Assembly (NCBI RefSeq): GCF_012927105.1
Contig: NZ_JABBFV010000002.1
Coordinates: 1 to 64,000 of the forward strand
Source of the DNA: Sphingobium psychrophilum
GTDB taxonomy: Bacteria > Pseudomonadota > Alphaproteobacteria > Sphingomonadales > Sphingomonadaceae
Direction: 5' to 3'
DNA length: 64,000 nt
Shown: piece by piece, positions 1 to 8,069 of the stretch
How the letters are laid out: the number at the start of each line of letters is the position of its first letter
How positions within the stretch are numbered: the stretch's first letter is position 1
Position numbers and translations under genes: made by a program
Notes under the pieces: generated by a model
What the model was told of the DNA's origin: nothing
The model's input: only the letters and a program-made list of their open reading frames with translations
Database searches by the model: none

Positions 1-1
1 G

Positions 2-535
2 CTGGTGATCTCCGATTCCCACGAAGGCATAAAAGCTTCCGTCGCCAAAGTGTTCAGCGCCACCTGGCAGCGATGCCGGGTTCATTTTATGCGCAATGCG
101 CTGGCCCATGCCGGCAAGAGCGGACGCCGGGTCGTGTCAGCATTCATCGCCACCGCCTTCGCACAGGAAACGCCCGAAGCCGCAAAGGCCCAGTGGCGCA
201 GTGTCGCCGATCAACTACGTCCCACCGTACCCAAGCTGGCTGCTCTCATGGACAATGCCGAGGAAGATGTGCTGGCCTATATGACGTTCCCCGCCCAGCA
301 CCGTACCAAGTTGCACAGCAACAATCCGATCGAGCGGCTCAATGGCGAGATCAAGCGGCGCACTGATGTCGTCGGCATCTTCCCCAACGAAGAAGCCATC
401 ACCCGTCTCGTCGGCGCTATCCTTCTGGAACAGAACGACGAATGGGCCGTCCAACGCTGCCGCTACATGACACTTGAGAGCGTCTCAGGTTTAAGCGATA
501 ATCCCATCATCACGTTGCCTGCCATGGCAGCATGA
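2..535 (+). CDS. IS256-family transposase, C-terminal part (5' end outside window)
   Basis: This is the C-terminal 177 or so residues of a DDE transposase of the IS256 (Mutator-like) family. The frame is already open at the window edge, so the apparent GTG near position 5 is not the true start. Seen in sequence: an S-D-S-H-E-G-I stretch near the first residues, then R-C-R-V-H-F-M-R-N, and later the T-N/S-N-P-I-E-R-L-N-G-E-I-K-R-R block with R-R-T that surrounds the last catalytic acidic residue of the family. The protein ends normally with a TGA. The element boundary downstream is not obvious because I cannot see the other inverted repeat. It is the left flank of the redox region and may have brought or moved it. 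Confidence 0.9.
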   Translation: MVISDSHEGIKASVAKVFSATWQRCRVHFMRNALAHAGKSGRRVVSAFIATAFAQETPEAAKAQWRSVADQLRPTVPKLAALMDNAEEDVLAYMTFPAQHRTKLHSNNPIERLNGEIKRRTDVVGIFPNEEAITRLVGAILLEQNDEWAVQRCRYMTLESVSGLSDNPIITLPAMAA

Positions 536-802
536 TCAATCCGGCTTAGCCGGAGGTCGCTGTGGCTATCCCAGCGAACCTACACCACGTTGTGGGGCAC
601 GATCTCAGCCTCCGAAATCCCCCAAATTCTCGCCAGACTGGTGTAGCTTTCGTGCCCCGCGATGAGGATCGGCTGTGGCACCGCCCATCCGCGCCATGCG
701 TGCATCGAGTTCGGCTCGGTCGGGCCTCGAGCGGATTCGCGGCAAGTGGGGCAAGTTTGCCCGGAGTTTCATGTCAGCCAGCATCCGTGCGATCCTACGG
801 CT
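536..802. other. intergenic stretch without a recognisable gene
   Basis: This stretch holds the tail of the IS256 element, presumably including its right inverted repeat, and then GC-rich sequence in which none of the six frames gives a family I recognise. It separates the transposase from the convergent end of the two-component operon. Confidence 0.5.
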
Positions 803-1061
803 TCAGCCCTTCTGGGCGGCGGGAGGTGGATTTTCGGAGCGCTCGACCAACGACCCACCAGAGGCCTCGCAGCTTCCAGTATCGACATATTTCCAGGCGT
901 TGACCTGATAATCAGTGGTCGATGTGCCGGCGCGTGGTTCCGGGACCAGCCATGCAGTCGTTCTGGCCCTTGAGCGCGACGCCAAAGCATTCTTCGCGCG
1001 CGGCGATTTCAGTGCCTTGGCTCCTTACTTCGGCCGTTGGCTCTTGGCCGGGCTTAGTCAT
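803..1061 (-). pseudogene. DUF2282 / bufferin BufA1-like protein, frameshifted
   Basis: The start ATG overlaps the stop of the thioredoxin-fold gene upstream by four bases (ATGA), so this was the last gene of that operon. The first part reads [14 protein letters not shown] and then A-G-P-G-T-T, a pattern I associate with DUF2282, the family of the BufA1 bufferins (small exported copper-buffering peptides modified by DUF692 enzymes). Near 931-934 the frame breaks. Two bases appear to be missing where the third family cysteine is expected, and the next frame continues [15 protein letters not shown] and G-S-C-E to a stop at 803. Two oddities: no signal peptide precedes the domain (bufferins are exported), and no DUF692 or DUF2063 partner lies in the window. 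The family assignment is from memory of the cysteine pattern; the frameshift is read directly. Confidence 0.6.
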
Positions 1062-1759
1062 TTAGCGACGCGAGCCAAGTCCCGAGCCTTGGCAAATATA
1101 CCCAGGAATTCATCTTCAGTCTTACGGCCAATGGCGAGGAGGCTTTCGACGAGGAACGCAGGTGTGCCGCGGATACCGAGACCGAAGGCAAGATTGGCGT
1201 CCTGATGCAAACGGCTTAGAAATGCTTGGCGCCGGTCTTTCAGATCCTTTGTGGCCTGTTCCCAATCCGCGCCTATATCGTATCCAATATCGCGCAGCAC
1301 TGTCTCGTTCAGCGGTATGTGCATTGCCATCGTACGGTCGTGATAGGCGGGATAAAGACTCTGTCGGTCCATCGCGAGGCCGACCAGGGCGGCGCGCTCT
1401 GCCATTGGCCCAAAGAATGCGAGGTCGCGATACTCTATTCGCACGTCACCGTCATGCTTCACAGCGGCTGCAAGAACGTGCGCGGTCACCTTGCAGATCG
1501 GACAGAGGAAATCATTGAACGCAACGATGGTCACTGACCCATCCGGGTTCCCGGCCGAGCGACTCGTCCGTTGGTCTGCGGCGGTTTGCGCTCTGCCATT
1601 TGAAGACATGTCCTGAGCCAAAGGCGCGCTTTCGCGAAGTACCCAGCTTCCGAGCCACCCCACTCCGGCAAGTCCGGTTAACACGGCAAAGTCGCGGCGG
1701 CTGAATGCCTTGCGCGGGGCTACATCGGCTTGATCGGGGGGAACGTCAGTTGGCACCAT
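1058..1759 (-). CDS. Tat-exported DsbA-family thioredoxin-fold protein
   Basis: This 233-residue protein is likely a periplasmic thiol oxidoreductase or disulfide isomerase. The ATG at 1759 is chosen because it gives a compact leader and overlaps the kinase gene by 14 bases; longer upstream readings run inside the kinase. Residues 20-24 read S-R-R-D-F, followed by a hydrophobic stretch, which is a twin-arginine signal. The active site is F-L-C-P-I-C-K (Cys86, Cys89), and a cis-proline loop R-G-T-P-A-F lies near residue 200. It belongs to the DsbA/Com1 group of thioredoxin-fold proteins. Transcribed after the response regulator and sensor kinase, it may set the redox state of a periplasmic sensor; that role is inference. 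Confidence 0.85.
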   Translation of the reverse strand: MVPTDVPPDQADVAPRKAFSRRDFAVLTGLAGVGWLGSWVLRESAPLAQDMSSNGRAQTAADQRTSRSAGNPDGSVTIVAFNDFLCPICKVTAHVLAAAVKHDGDVRIEYRDLAFFGPMAERAALVGLAMDRQSLYPAYHDRTMAMHIPLNETVLRDIGYDIGADWEQATKDLKDRRQAFLSRLHQDANLAFGLGIRGTPAFLVESLLAIGRKTEDEFLGIFAKARDLARVAK

Positions 1760-3086
1760 TGCTCGATTTCCGGACACGATATGATGGAAAGCGCAGCACG
1801 GCGGCAAAGCCGGCATCATTCGAACGAAATTGAAGAACGCCTTGGGCGGGAGCGATTGCTGCCTCGACAATCGAAAGGCCAAGCCCGGTGCCGCCCGACA
1901 TGGCGCGAGGACCGCGTTCGAACCGGCGGCGCACGCGCTCAACCTCTTCCGCCGCGATGCCCGCGCCACCATCGACGACACGCAGCTCGAATCCCTCGTT
2001 TGCGGCGCACTCGATCCGCACCGGGCCGGTGCTCCCATGCTGCAGAGCGTTCTCTACCAGATTGCCGAGCGCCAGGCGCAGGGCTTCGGAATCAATGGCA
2101 AGTTCGACATCGCGCAGCGTACAGGCGGTGACGATTGGCCGATCGCTCGTCGCGGCGAGATGCGCATAGTCGCTGGCGACGCCGCTCACCACGTCACTCA
2201 CGCGGGAGAAGCGGTTGGCCGGTTCAGCCTCTCGCCCCTCCTGCCGGGCGAGCTCCAGCAGCTGGCGCACCAGTCGACTGGTGCGATCCACCGAGATAGC
2301 AATCCGCTCCAGGGCATGGTCGCGCATAGCCGAGTCAGTGGCGCGACGGGCCACTTCCGCCTGGGTTTTGAGTCCAGCCAGCGGGGTCTGGAGCTCGTGC
2401 GCGGCATTGGCCACGAAGTCGCGCTCCGCCCGTCTGGCCCCCTCAAGTCTGGCGAGCAGATCGTCCATTGCCTGCACTAGAGGCCTCAGTTCTTCGGGCA
2501 CGGGGTCAACGGCGAGCGGCTCAAGGGCCTGTGGCGAACGCAGCTCGATTGCGCGGGCAATACGAGCGAGTGGTGAAAGACCGCTCCGGACGCCAAACCA
2601 AAGTAGCAGTGCGAGCGCAACCAGCCCAACCGCTGCGGGCAACAGCAAGCCCAGCATCAGATCGTTGACCAGATGCTGGCGGACCGCCAGGCTGTCGCCG
2701 ACCATCACCCTGATGCCACGCGCTGCGTCGACATGTGTGTAGACGCGCCAATGTTCATCCCCGATCTGGCGACTGGAAAAGCCGGGTGCGCCGCCGGCCA
2801 ACGGCGCATCGGGCGCTCCGGCTGACTGGCCGACCAAAGCGCCGTCCAACGACCAGATCTGGCAGGACAGCTGTCGGGAGTAAGGCGCCGGTGCCAGTCG
2901 CTGCGCCGGCCCGCTGGCGGGAACGTCGAGCGCAGCGACCATGCGCGCTGCCTCTACCAGCCGACCATCAAGCACCCGCTCCACTTCAGCCCTGGTTGAA
3001 AAACTCGTCCAGCCTGCTGCACCCGCCCAGACCAGCATGGTCACGCCAGCGACGAGAATGAACAGACGGATCCGTAACGCAGTCAT
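1746..3086 (-). CDS. sensor histidine kinase of a two-component system (QseC/PmrB-type architecture)
   Basis: This 446-residue membrane histidine kinase has a first membrane segment at residues 5-27, a periplasmic region of roughly 110 residues, a second membrane segment near 142-165, HAMP-like residues, and an H-box N-A-A-H-E-L-Q-T-P-L with phospho-acceptor His230. The ATPase domain shows L-V-E-N-A-L-Q-H and G-T-G-L-G-L-S. The periplasmic domain contains one cysteine (Cys75, in L-S-C-Q-I-W), which could be a redox target of the neighbouring exported thioredoxin-fold protein (inference). It overlaps the response regulator by four bases, so the pair is translationally coupled. The architecture fits PmrB/QseC/TctE-like kinases; the stimulus cannot be read from sequence. 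Confidence 0.9.
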   Translation of the reverse strand: MTALRIRLFILVAGVTMLVWAGAAGWTSFSTRAEVERVLDGRLVEAARMVAALDVPASGPAQRLAPAPYSRQLSCQIWSLDGALVGQSAGAPDAPLAGGAPGFSSRQIGDEHWRVYTHVDAARGIRVMVGDSLAVRQHLVNDLMLGLLLPAAVGLVALALLLWFGVRSGLSPLARIARAIELRSPQALEPLAVDPVPEELRPLVQAMDDLLARLEGARRAERDFVANAAHELQTPLAGLKTQAEVARRATDSAMRDHALERIAISVDRTSRLVRQLLELARQEGREAEPANRFSRVSDVVSGVASDYAHLAATSDRPIVTACTLRDVELAIDSEALRLALGNLVENALQHGSTGPVRIECAANEGFELRVVDGGAGIAAEEVERVRRRFERGPRAMSGGTGLGLSIVEAAIAPAQGVLQFRSNDAGFAAVLRFPSYRVRKSSNGAN

Positions 3087-3736
3087 GATCGTGTAATCCG
3101 GTAACCCTCACCACGCACCGTTTCGATGCGGGTCCGGCCGAGTTTCGCACGGAGCTTGTGGATGTGTACCTCCACCGCGTTGCTTTCGATTTCCTCCTGC
3201 CAGCCGTAGATGCGATCTTCCAGCTGACTGCGCGACAGGACGTGCCCTGGGCGCTCGGCCAAAGCATGCAGGATCGCAAACTCCCGGCGAGAGACGGCGA
3301 TTTCCTTGCCATCCAAGGCCACTGATCTACGCGCTTCGCTGATTATCAGCGCGCCCAGTTCCAGATCGCCGCTTGCCCGCCCACTGGCTCGACGCATAAT
3401 CGCGCGCAGGCGGGCTGACAATTCAGTAAGATCGAAGGGTTTGCCCAGATAATCGTCGGCACCGCGATCAAGGCCCTCGACCCGGTCCGTGACCATGTCA
3501 CGCGCAGTCAGCAGCAGTACCGGAGTCTCGACGCCGGCCCGTCGCCATTCCGCTAGCAGGTCGAGACCGGAGCCATCTGGCAGGCCGATATCGAGCACGA
3601 CGCCAGCATGATCTCCTATCGCGGCGCGCGCGTCGGCAAGACAGGCGACGGCATCGACCTCGAACCCCTCAAGGCCGAGCCCCACCACGATCCCGTCGCG
3701 CAGAATATCATCATCTTCGACAAGCAGAATCCGCAT
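3083..3736 (-). CDS. OmpR-family response regulator (PmrA/QseB-like)
   Basis: This 217-residue regulator has an N-terminal receiver domain (acidic pocket D8-D9-D10 region, phospho-acceptor Asp49 in V-V-L-D-I-G-L-P-D-G, K-P-F-D loop) and a C-terminal winged helix (R-R-E-F-A-I-L-H-A-L and V-E-V-H-I-H-K-L-R-A-K-L-G). It is the first gene of the minus-strand operon. It is divergent from the redox operon across an 85-base intergenic region that contains TTAAG repeats of the type bound by PmrA/QseB relatives. Autoregulation and control of the divergent operon are therefore likely. The same box occurs at two more promoters near 15.9 kb. Confidence 0.92.
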   Translation of the reverse strand: MRILLVEDDDILRDGIVVGLGLEGFEVDAVACLADARAAIGDHAGVVLDIGLPDGSGLDLLAEWRRAGVETPVLLLTARDMVTDRVEGLDRGADDYLGKPFDLTELSARLRAIMRRASGRASGDLELGALIISEARRSVALDGKEIAVSRREFAILHALAERPGHVLSRSQLEDRIYGWQEEIESNAVEVHIHKLRAKLGRTRIETVRGEGYRITRS

Positions 3737-3769
3737 TTCTGCTCCTTTCCCTGCCCACCTTACCGCCGC

Positions 3770-3798
3770 CTTAAGCTGGATGCTAAGCCTGCCTTAAG
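3770..3798 (+). promoter_or_regulatory. PmrA-type operator: three direct TTAAG/CTAAG half-sites between regulator and redox operon
   Basis: CTTAAG at 3770-3775, CTAAG at 3783-3787 and CTTAAG at 3793-3798 are spaced about one helical turn apart. The last two form GCTAAG-N5-CTTAAG, the layout known for PmrA-class response regulators. The core TAAGCCTGCCTTAAG (3784-3798) is repeated exactly, on the other strand, before the RND operon. The site lies between the divergent starts at 3736 and 3822. That the neighbouring regulator binds here is inference. Confidence 0.7.
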
Positions 3799-3821
3799 AA
3801 AGGGCGGCAAGGAGAACCACA

Positions 3822-4619
3822 ATGGATGGCGTCATACAGATCGGCCCACTTGCTATGGCTACAGACCGTTTGATCGCTGTTGCAGCGATCTGGGCGTTTC
3901 TGGCGATCGCGGGTGTGATTGCCGCGCGGCTGGATAGTAGGGCAATGCGTGCTGGATGGTTGTCCTTGCTGGCCGGACTGGTTGCAGCGCGCATCGGCTT
4001 TATTCTTGCCAATCTTGATGCCTTTGTCGCCGAACCCTGGACCATGCTTGCAATCTGGCAGGGCGGGTTCTCGGTCTGGGCAGGCGCTGCGGCGGCGTTG
4101 ATCATCATCTTGGTTATGCTGGGGCGCAAACCTGCAGGTCTTGCCCTGACCGCCACGGTCGCAGGTCTTTTTGTACTTCATCTCGGTGCGGCCACCTTGA
4201 TTGCACCGGATGTACGACCGATGCCGCGCCTGATGCTGACGGACCTCGATGGCAAACCGGTCGAGCTGGGCATTCCGGGGCGACCTATGGTTATCAATCT
4301 GTGGGCCACATGGTGTCCGCCGTGCCGTCGCGAAATGCCGATGCTGATCGACGTGGCGCAAAGCTCCAAAGTTCCGGTTCTGCTCGTCAATCAAGGCGAG
4401 GACGTTGCGGCCATCCGTGCGTTTCTTGCCAAGCAGGGCCTGGCCGACGGGGCAATCGTGACTGATCCGGGCGGCGTCTTGGGCAAGGCTGTCGCTTCGG
4501 TGGCGCTTCCAACCACCCTGTTCGTCAACAAGGCGGGCGAAATTGCCGGTCTCCACGCCGGCGAGATATCCCGGGCGGCGCTGACCGCGGGGATGCGTGA
4601 TCTGCAAAGGACCCAATGA
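3822..4619 (+). CDS. membrane-anchored TlpA/ScsD-like thiol-disulfide reductase
   Basis: This 265-residue protein has about four hydrophobic segments in residues 17-128 and a periplasmic thioredoxin-fold domain from about 135 on. The N-terminal membrane part loosely recalls prolipoprotein transferase-type segments (I-G-P-L near residue 7). The active site is W-C-P-P-C (Cys165, Cys168) followed by R-R-E-M-P, typical of TlpA/ScsD/ResA reductases, and L-P-T-T-L-F is the cis-proline loop. A strong Shine-Dalgarno (AAGGAG) precedes the ATG. It is the first gene of an operon with ScsC-like and DsbD-like partners, one base before the next start. It probably receives electrons from the DsbD-like protein; this is family knowledge plus context. 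Confidence 0.85.
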   Translation: MDGVIQIGPLAMATDRLIAVAAIWAFLAIAGVIAARLDSRAMRAGWLSLLAGLVAARIGFILANLDAFVAEPWTMLAIWQGGFSVWAGAAAALIIILVMLGRKPAGLALTATVAGLFVLHLGAATLIAPDVRPMPRLMLTDLDGKPVELGIPGRPMVINLWATWCPPCRREMPMLIDVAQSSKVPVLLVNQGEDVAAIRAFLAKQGLADGAIVTDPGGVLGKAVASVALPTTLFVNKAGEIAGLHAGEISRAALTAGMRDLQRTQ

Positions 4620-4620
4620 G

Positions 4621-5301
4621 ATGAAGACACTGACAATCGCCGCTGGCATCGGCATGGCCGCACTTCTGGCCGGCGGCGTGGCGCTTTGGAGCGGTGATGC
4701 CGACCCGGCGCAAGCTCGTCAGGCGTCGAGCGACACCTCCAGCGCAGACGCGCTGCGCATCCGCTCGCAAATCCAGAATGATCCTGTTGCTCCGGCCATC
4801 GCGCCGCAGGGGCACGATGTCACTGTCGTGGTTTTCTCCGACTATCAATGTCCCTTTTGCCGCAAGCTCCACCCGTCGCTCGAAGCACTGGTGAACGAAG
4901 ACCCCAAGGTGAAACTGGTCTTTCGTGACTGGCCGGTCTTCGGCGCTGCGTCCACCGAAGCCGCGAGGGCAGCCATCGCCTCCAAATGGCAAGGCAAGCA
5001 TGCCGCGTTCAACGATGCGCTGATGACCACGACAGGCAAGCTGACATCGGACAGTATTCGCGCGGCAGCAGGCAAGGCAGGGGTGGATTGGGCGAAACTG
5101 CACGCTGACCTCACCGCGCACAAGGCTGAGATCGATGCTGTGCTGGATCGCAATAGCCGATACGCAGCAATGCTGGGCCTTCAAGGCACGCCCGGTATGC
5201 TGATCGGCCCCTATCTCATCCCCGGCGGCATTGATCTGCGCGGGTTGCGTGAGGCGGTGGCGCTTGCACGACGCGATCCGAATGGAACTGCATCACAATG
5301 A
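4621..5301 (+). CDS. exported DsbA/ScsC-like thioredoxin-fold protein
   Basis: This 226-residue periplasmic protein has a Sec leader (basic start, hydrophobic core to about residue 22, A-Q-A near 31-33) and a DsbA-type domain with Y-Q-C-P-F-C-R-K (Cys77, Cys80) and a cis-proline at G-T-P-G-M-L. ATG 4621 is preferred over an in-frame start 24 bases upstream because that one lies inside the preceding gene and would spoil the leader. ScsC-like proteins act as disulfide isomerases or reductases kept reduced by ScsB; the next gene is a ScsB/DsbD-like transporter overlapping by four bases, which fits that pairing. Confidence 0.85.
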   Translation: MKTLTIAAGIGMAALLAGGVALWSGDADPAQARQASSDTSSADALRIRSQIQNDPVAPAIAPQGHDVTVVVFSDYQCPFCRKLHPSLEALVNEDPKVKLVFRDWPVFGAASTEAARAAIASKWQGKHAAFNDALMTTTGKLTSDSIRAAAGKAGVDWAKLHADLTAHKAEIDAVLDRNSRYAAMLGLQGTPGMLIGPYLIPGGIDLRGLREAVALARRDPNGTASQ

Positions 5302-7487
5302 AAACGCCGGCCAGGACGATGATGGATCGAATACCGCGTCTTGCGATAAGGTTTTTCGCACTGTTCGCAGCCGCTTTGCTTGGTTTCATCGCCGGACCGG
5401 TCGCCGCTCAGGCCACGGCAAATATCAATGCGTCGGTGCTGGCCGAAACCAGTTCCCCAAAGGCCGGCACGACAACGCGCATCGCTATCCGTATGGTGCC
5501 ACGCACTGGCTGGCATGGCTATTGGGTCAATCCAGGCGACAGCGGGCTCTCGGTAGAGGCGAACTGGACCGTGCCGGACGGCGTGACCATCGGTGACCTG
5601 CGCCATCCCGCACCAACCCTGCTCAAGCTCGCGGGGCTAGCAAGCTATGTTCATAAAGGTGCTTTCACGCTCCTTACGGATTTGAACCTGAACGACGATG
5701 TTGCTCCGGGCACTGCCATCCCGCTGCGCGTCAACCTCTCATGGCTTGCCTGTTCGGACACGCTGTGTGTCCCTGAACGCGCCACGCTCGATCTGCTGCT
5801 GACGGCGGGTGATGGAACAACCAATGCAGCTGCGGCGCCGGTTTTCCGGGCCGCCAAGGCGGCACTGCCTGTGGAAGGCAGGCTTAAACTGGTGGTCGGG
5901 CGTCAGGGTGGAGACTGGCGCTTCGACATTGATGGCGAAGCCAGACTGGATGCATCGTCGGTGCGCCTGTTTCCCGCTCAAGATGGCTGGTTCGCGGCAT
6001 CGGCGCCGCAGACCGTCGTGCGCCGGGAAGGTGGATGGCGCGAGACTGTCGCCGCATCGGACAATGCTGCGCCCACGCCTTCAGATTTTCGCGGCGTGTT
6101 TGCGGATAGTAAGCGTAGTTTCGCGTTGATGGCTTCGGGTGCCCGTGAAACTCCGAGGGCCGAAGCCCCTGTAGCACAGTCGGCGCCAGCCTCCACAGCC
6201 GCCGTTCTCTCCAACGCTGTCGACAAGCCCACTCCGGCGCAGGGCCCTAAGCGTGCCGCGCCAGCCGACACGCGCGCGTTCAGAATTGCACTTACCGGTG
6301 CGATCCTTGGCGGGCTGCTGCTCAACCTGATGCCTTGCGTGTTCCCGATCCTGTCGCTCAAGGCGCTGAGCCTCGCTCGATCGGGCGCTGACCGGTACAC
6401 CGCGAAAGTGGAAGGGCTTGCCTATTTTGCCGGGAGCGTAGCGACGACCACGGCGCTGGGCGCAATATTGGTCGGCGCCCGCGCGATGGGCCATGACATT
6501 GGCTGGTCTTTCCAGCTTCAGGATCCCCGGATGGTCCTGCTGCTGATGCTATTGTCGCTGGCAATCGCGCTCAATTTGGCTGGTCTGTTCGAAGTGAGTG
6601 GCCCCTCTTTGTCCGGCAATTGGATGACGAAGAAAGGCGGCCTCGGCGCGTTTGGCACCGGTGCGCTTGCTGCGCTGATCGCGACTCCTTGTAGTGGCCC
6701 CTTCATGGGCGTCGCGCTGGGCGCGGCACTGGTTCTGCCGGTGCCAGCTGCGCTGGCGGTTTTTGCAGGCCTGGGCCTTGGTATGGCGCTCCCATTCCTT
6801 CTGATCGCCTTCGTGCCCCGGCTTCAACGCTGGCTGCCGAAACCTGGCGCGTGGATGGGAACCTTCCGCCGCATTCTTTCGATTCCGATGCTGCTGACCG
6901 CGATCGGGCTGGCCTGGGTCCTGGGGCGGCAAAGCGGCGTCGACGGGCTTGCGATGGGCCTGCTGATCGCCGCACTGGCCGCGGTGGGATTATGGTGGGT
7001 GGGCTTGCGACAAAGCGGGGGGCGCTCCGCCATGGTCGGGCTGGCCCCGGTGATGGCTGCGCTCATGGTCGCGATCGCGGTAGAGCTGCCGCGCCCGGCC
7101 GCCGCGACCGCTCCCGCAGATACTGGAGCACAAATGTTCAGTGAAGCGCGCTTTTCTGAGTTGCGCGCGCAGGGCGTACCGGTCTTCGTCGATTTCACAG
7201 CAGACTGGTGCCTCGTCTGCCAAGTCAACAAGCGAGTGGCGATCGACCGGGCGGACACGCAAGCGGCATTCGCGAAGGCGGGTGTGACGATGCTCGTTGC
7301 CGACTGGACGCGGGGCGATCCAGAGATCACGCGCTTCCTCGCCAGCCGCAGCCGCAATTCGATCCCTTACTATCTCTACGCGCCGTCGAAAAGTCCGGTT
7401 CGGGAGCTGCCGCAGATGCTAAGCAGCGAGATGCTGATCAGGCTAGCCAATGAGTCGGAAGGAAAGACAGATGATGAGCATTTATAA
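5298..7487 (+). CDS. DsbD/ScsB-family thiol:disulfide interchange protein
   Basis: This 729-residue inner-membrane protein passes electrons from cytoplasmic thioredoxin to periplasmic thiol proteins. It has a leader to about residue 35 (ending V-A-A-Q-A), then an N-terminal periplasmic domain with the pair W-L-A-C-S-D-T-L-C near residues 150-158. The membrane core runs from about residue 325 to 600 with the two membrane cysteines N-L-M-P-C-V-F-P and A-T-P-C-S-G-P-F. A C-terminal thioredoxin domain carries D-W-C-L-V-C-Q near residue 637. All six expected cysteines are present, so it should be functional. The long N-terminal domain is more ScsB-like than classic DsbD. It overlaps the genes on both sides and shares the operon with its likely partners. 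Confidence 0.9.
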   Translation: MKTPARTMMDRIPRLAIRFFALFAAALLGFIAGPVAAQATANINASVLAETSSPKAGTTTRIAIRMVPRTGWHGYWVNPGDSGLSVEANWTVPDGVTIGDLRHPAPTLLKLAGLASYVHKGAFTLLTDLNLNDDVAPGTAIPLRVNLSWLACSDTLCVPERATLDLLLTAGDGTTNAAAAPVFRAAKAALPVEGRLKLVVGRQGGDWRFDIDGEARLDASSVRLFPAQDGWFAASAPQTVVRREGGWRETVAASDNAAPTPSDFRGVFADSKRSFALMASGARETPRAEAPVAQSAPASTAAVLSNAVDKPTPAQGPKRAAPADTRAFRIALTGAILGGLLLNLMPCVFPILSLKALSLARSGADRYTAKVEGLAYFAGSVATTTALGAILVGARAMGHDIGWSFQLQDPRMVLLLMLLSLAIALNLAGLFEVSGPSLSGNWMTKKGGLGAFGTGALAALIATPCSGPFMGVALGAALVLPVPAALAVFAGLGLGMALPFLLIAFVPRLQRWLPKPGAWMGTFRRILSIPMLLTAIGLAWVLGRQSGVDGLAMGLLIAALAAVGLWWVGLRQSGGRSAMVGLAPVMAALMVAIAVELPRPAAATAPADTGAQMFSEARFSELRAQGVPVFVDFTADWCLVCQVNKRVAIDRADTQAAFAKAGVTMLVADWTRGDPEITRFLASRSRNSIPYYLYAPSKSPVRELPQMLSSEMLIRLANESEGKTDDEHL

Positions 7488-8022
7488 CAAATTACTCATT
7501 CTGGGGGGCGCCGCCACATTGGTTGTTTGCATGCCCGCATCCGCTCAAGTTGCGAGGCATCCTGCGGTCGCGGACTATGGCGCGATTGCGCCCATGGCGC
7601 AGGTTGCCAACCGTCCCGCCGCGACGGATGATATGCGTGCGCTGTTCGAAATCACCGGCGAGGCACGTGGGCCAAACGGGGTCAACCGTAGTCTCGACAG
7701 GGTCGCGCGCTATCTCAATCTGCTCGCATCGAGCGGCGTGTCCACCAAACCGGGCGATATCAAGGTCATCATCCACGGGCCAGCCACACCGTTGATTCTG
7801 CGTGACGAAGCCTATCAAAAGCGGTTCAACTCCGCCAACCCAAACACGCCGCTGATTGCCGCACTCAAGCGGGCTGGCGTTGAAATCCATGTCTGTGGCC
7901 AGGCCACCGCTGGACAGGGCATTGCGCGGGAGGACATCGATCCGGCGGTCACTCTCGATCTGTCCGCGATGACGACGCTGGTCCTCCTGCAACGCCAGGG
8001 ATGGCCGCTCGTTTCAGACTGA
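7471..8022 (+). CDS. exported DsrE-family protein
   Basis: This 183-residue protein has a Sec leader (hydrophobic residues 8-20, A-S-A-Q-V near 24) and a DsrE/DsrF-like fold: I-K-V-I-I-H-G-P, a middle helix, and V-E-I-H-V-C-G-Q-A with Cys142 at the position of the conserved persulfide-carrying cysteine. ATG 7471 follows a purine-rich GGAAGGAAAG and lies inside the end of the DsbD-like gene (17-base overlap). DsrE proteins carry sulfur atoms; a periplasmic form beside thiol-redox proteins suggests handling of sulfane sulfur outside the cytoplasm. Substrate unknown. Confidence 0.8.
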   Translation: MMSIYNKLLILGGAATLVVCMPASAQVARHPAVADYGAIAPMAQVANRPAATDDMRALFEITGEARGPNGVNRSLDRVARYLNLLASSGVSTKPGDIKVIIHGPATPLILRDEAYQKRFNSANPNTPLIAALKRAGVEIHVCGQATAGQGIAREDIDPAVTLDLSAMTTLVLLQRQGWPLVSD

Positions 8023-8069
8023 CAATAGCAGTCGTCGCGGCGCGAAACCCATACCAGAAGGAAATAACT

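Noticed and set aside
1760..2038. Upstream extension of the Tat thioredoxin-fold frame by 93 codons
   Set aside because: It lies inside the histidine kinase gene and would bury the twin-arginine signal in the middle of the protein.
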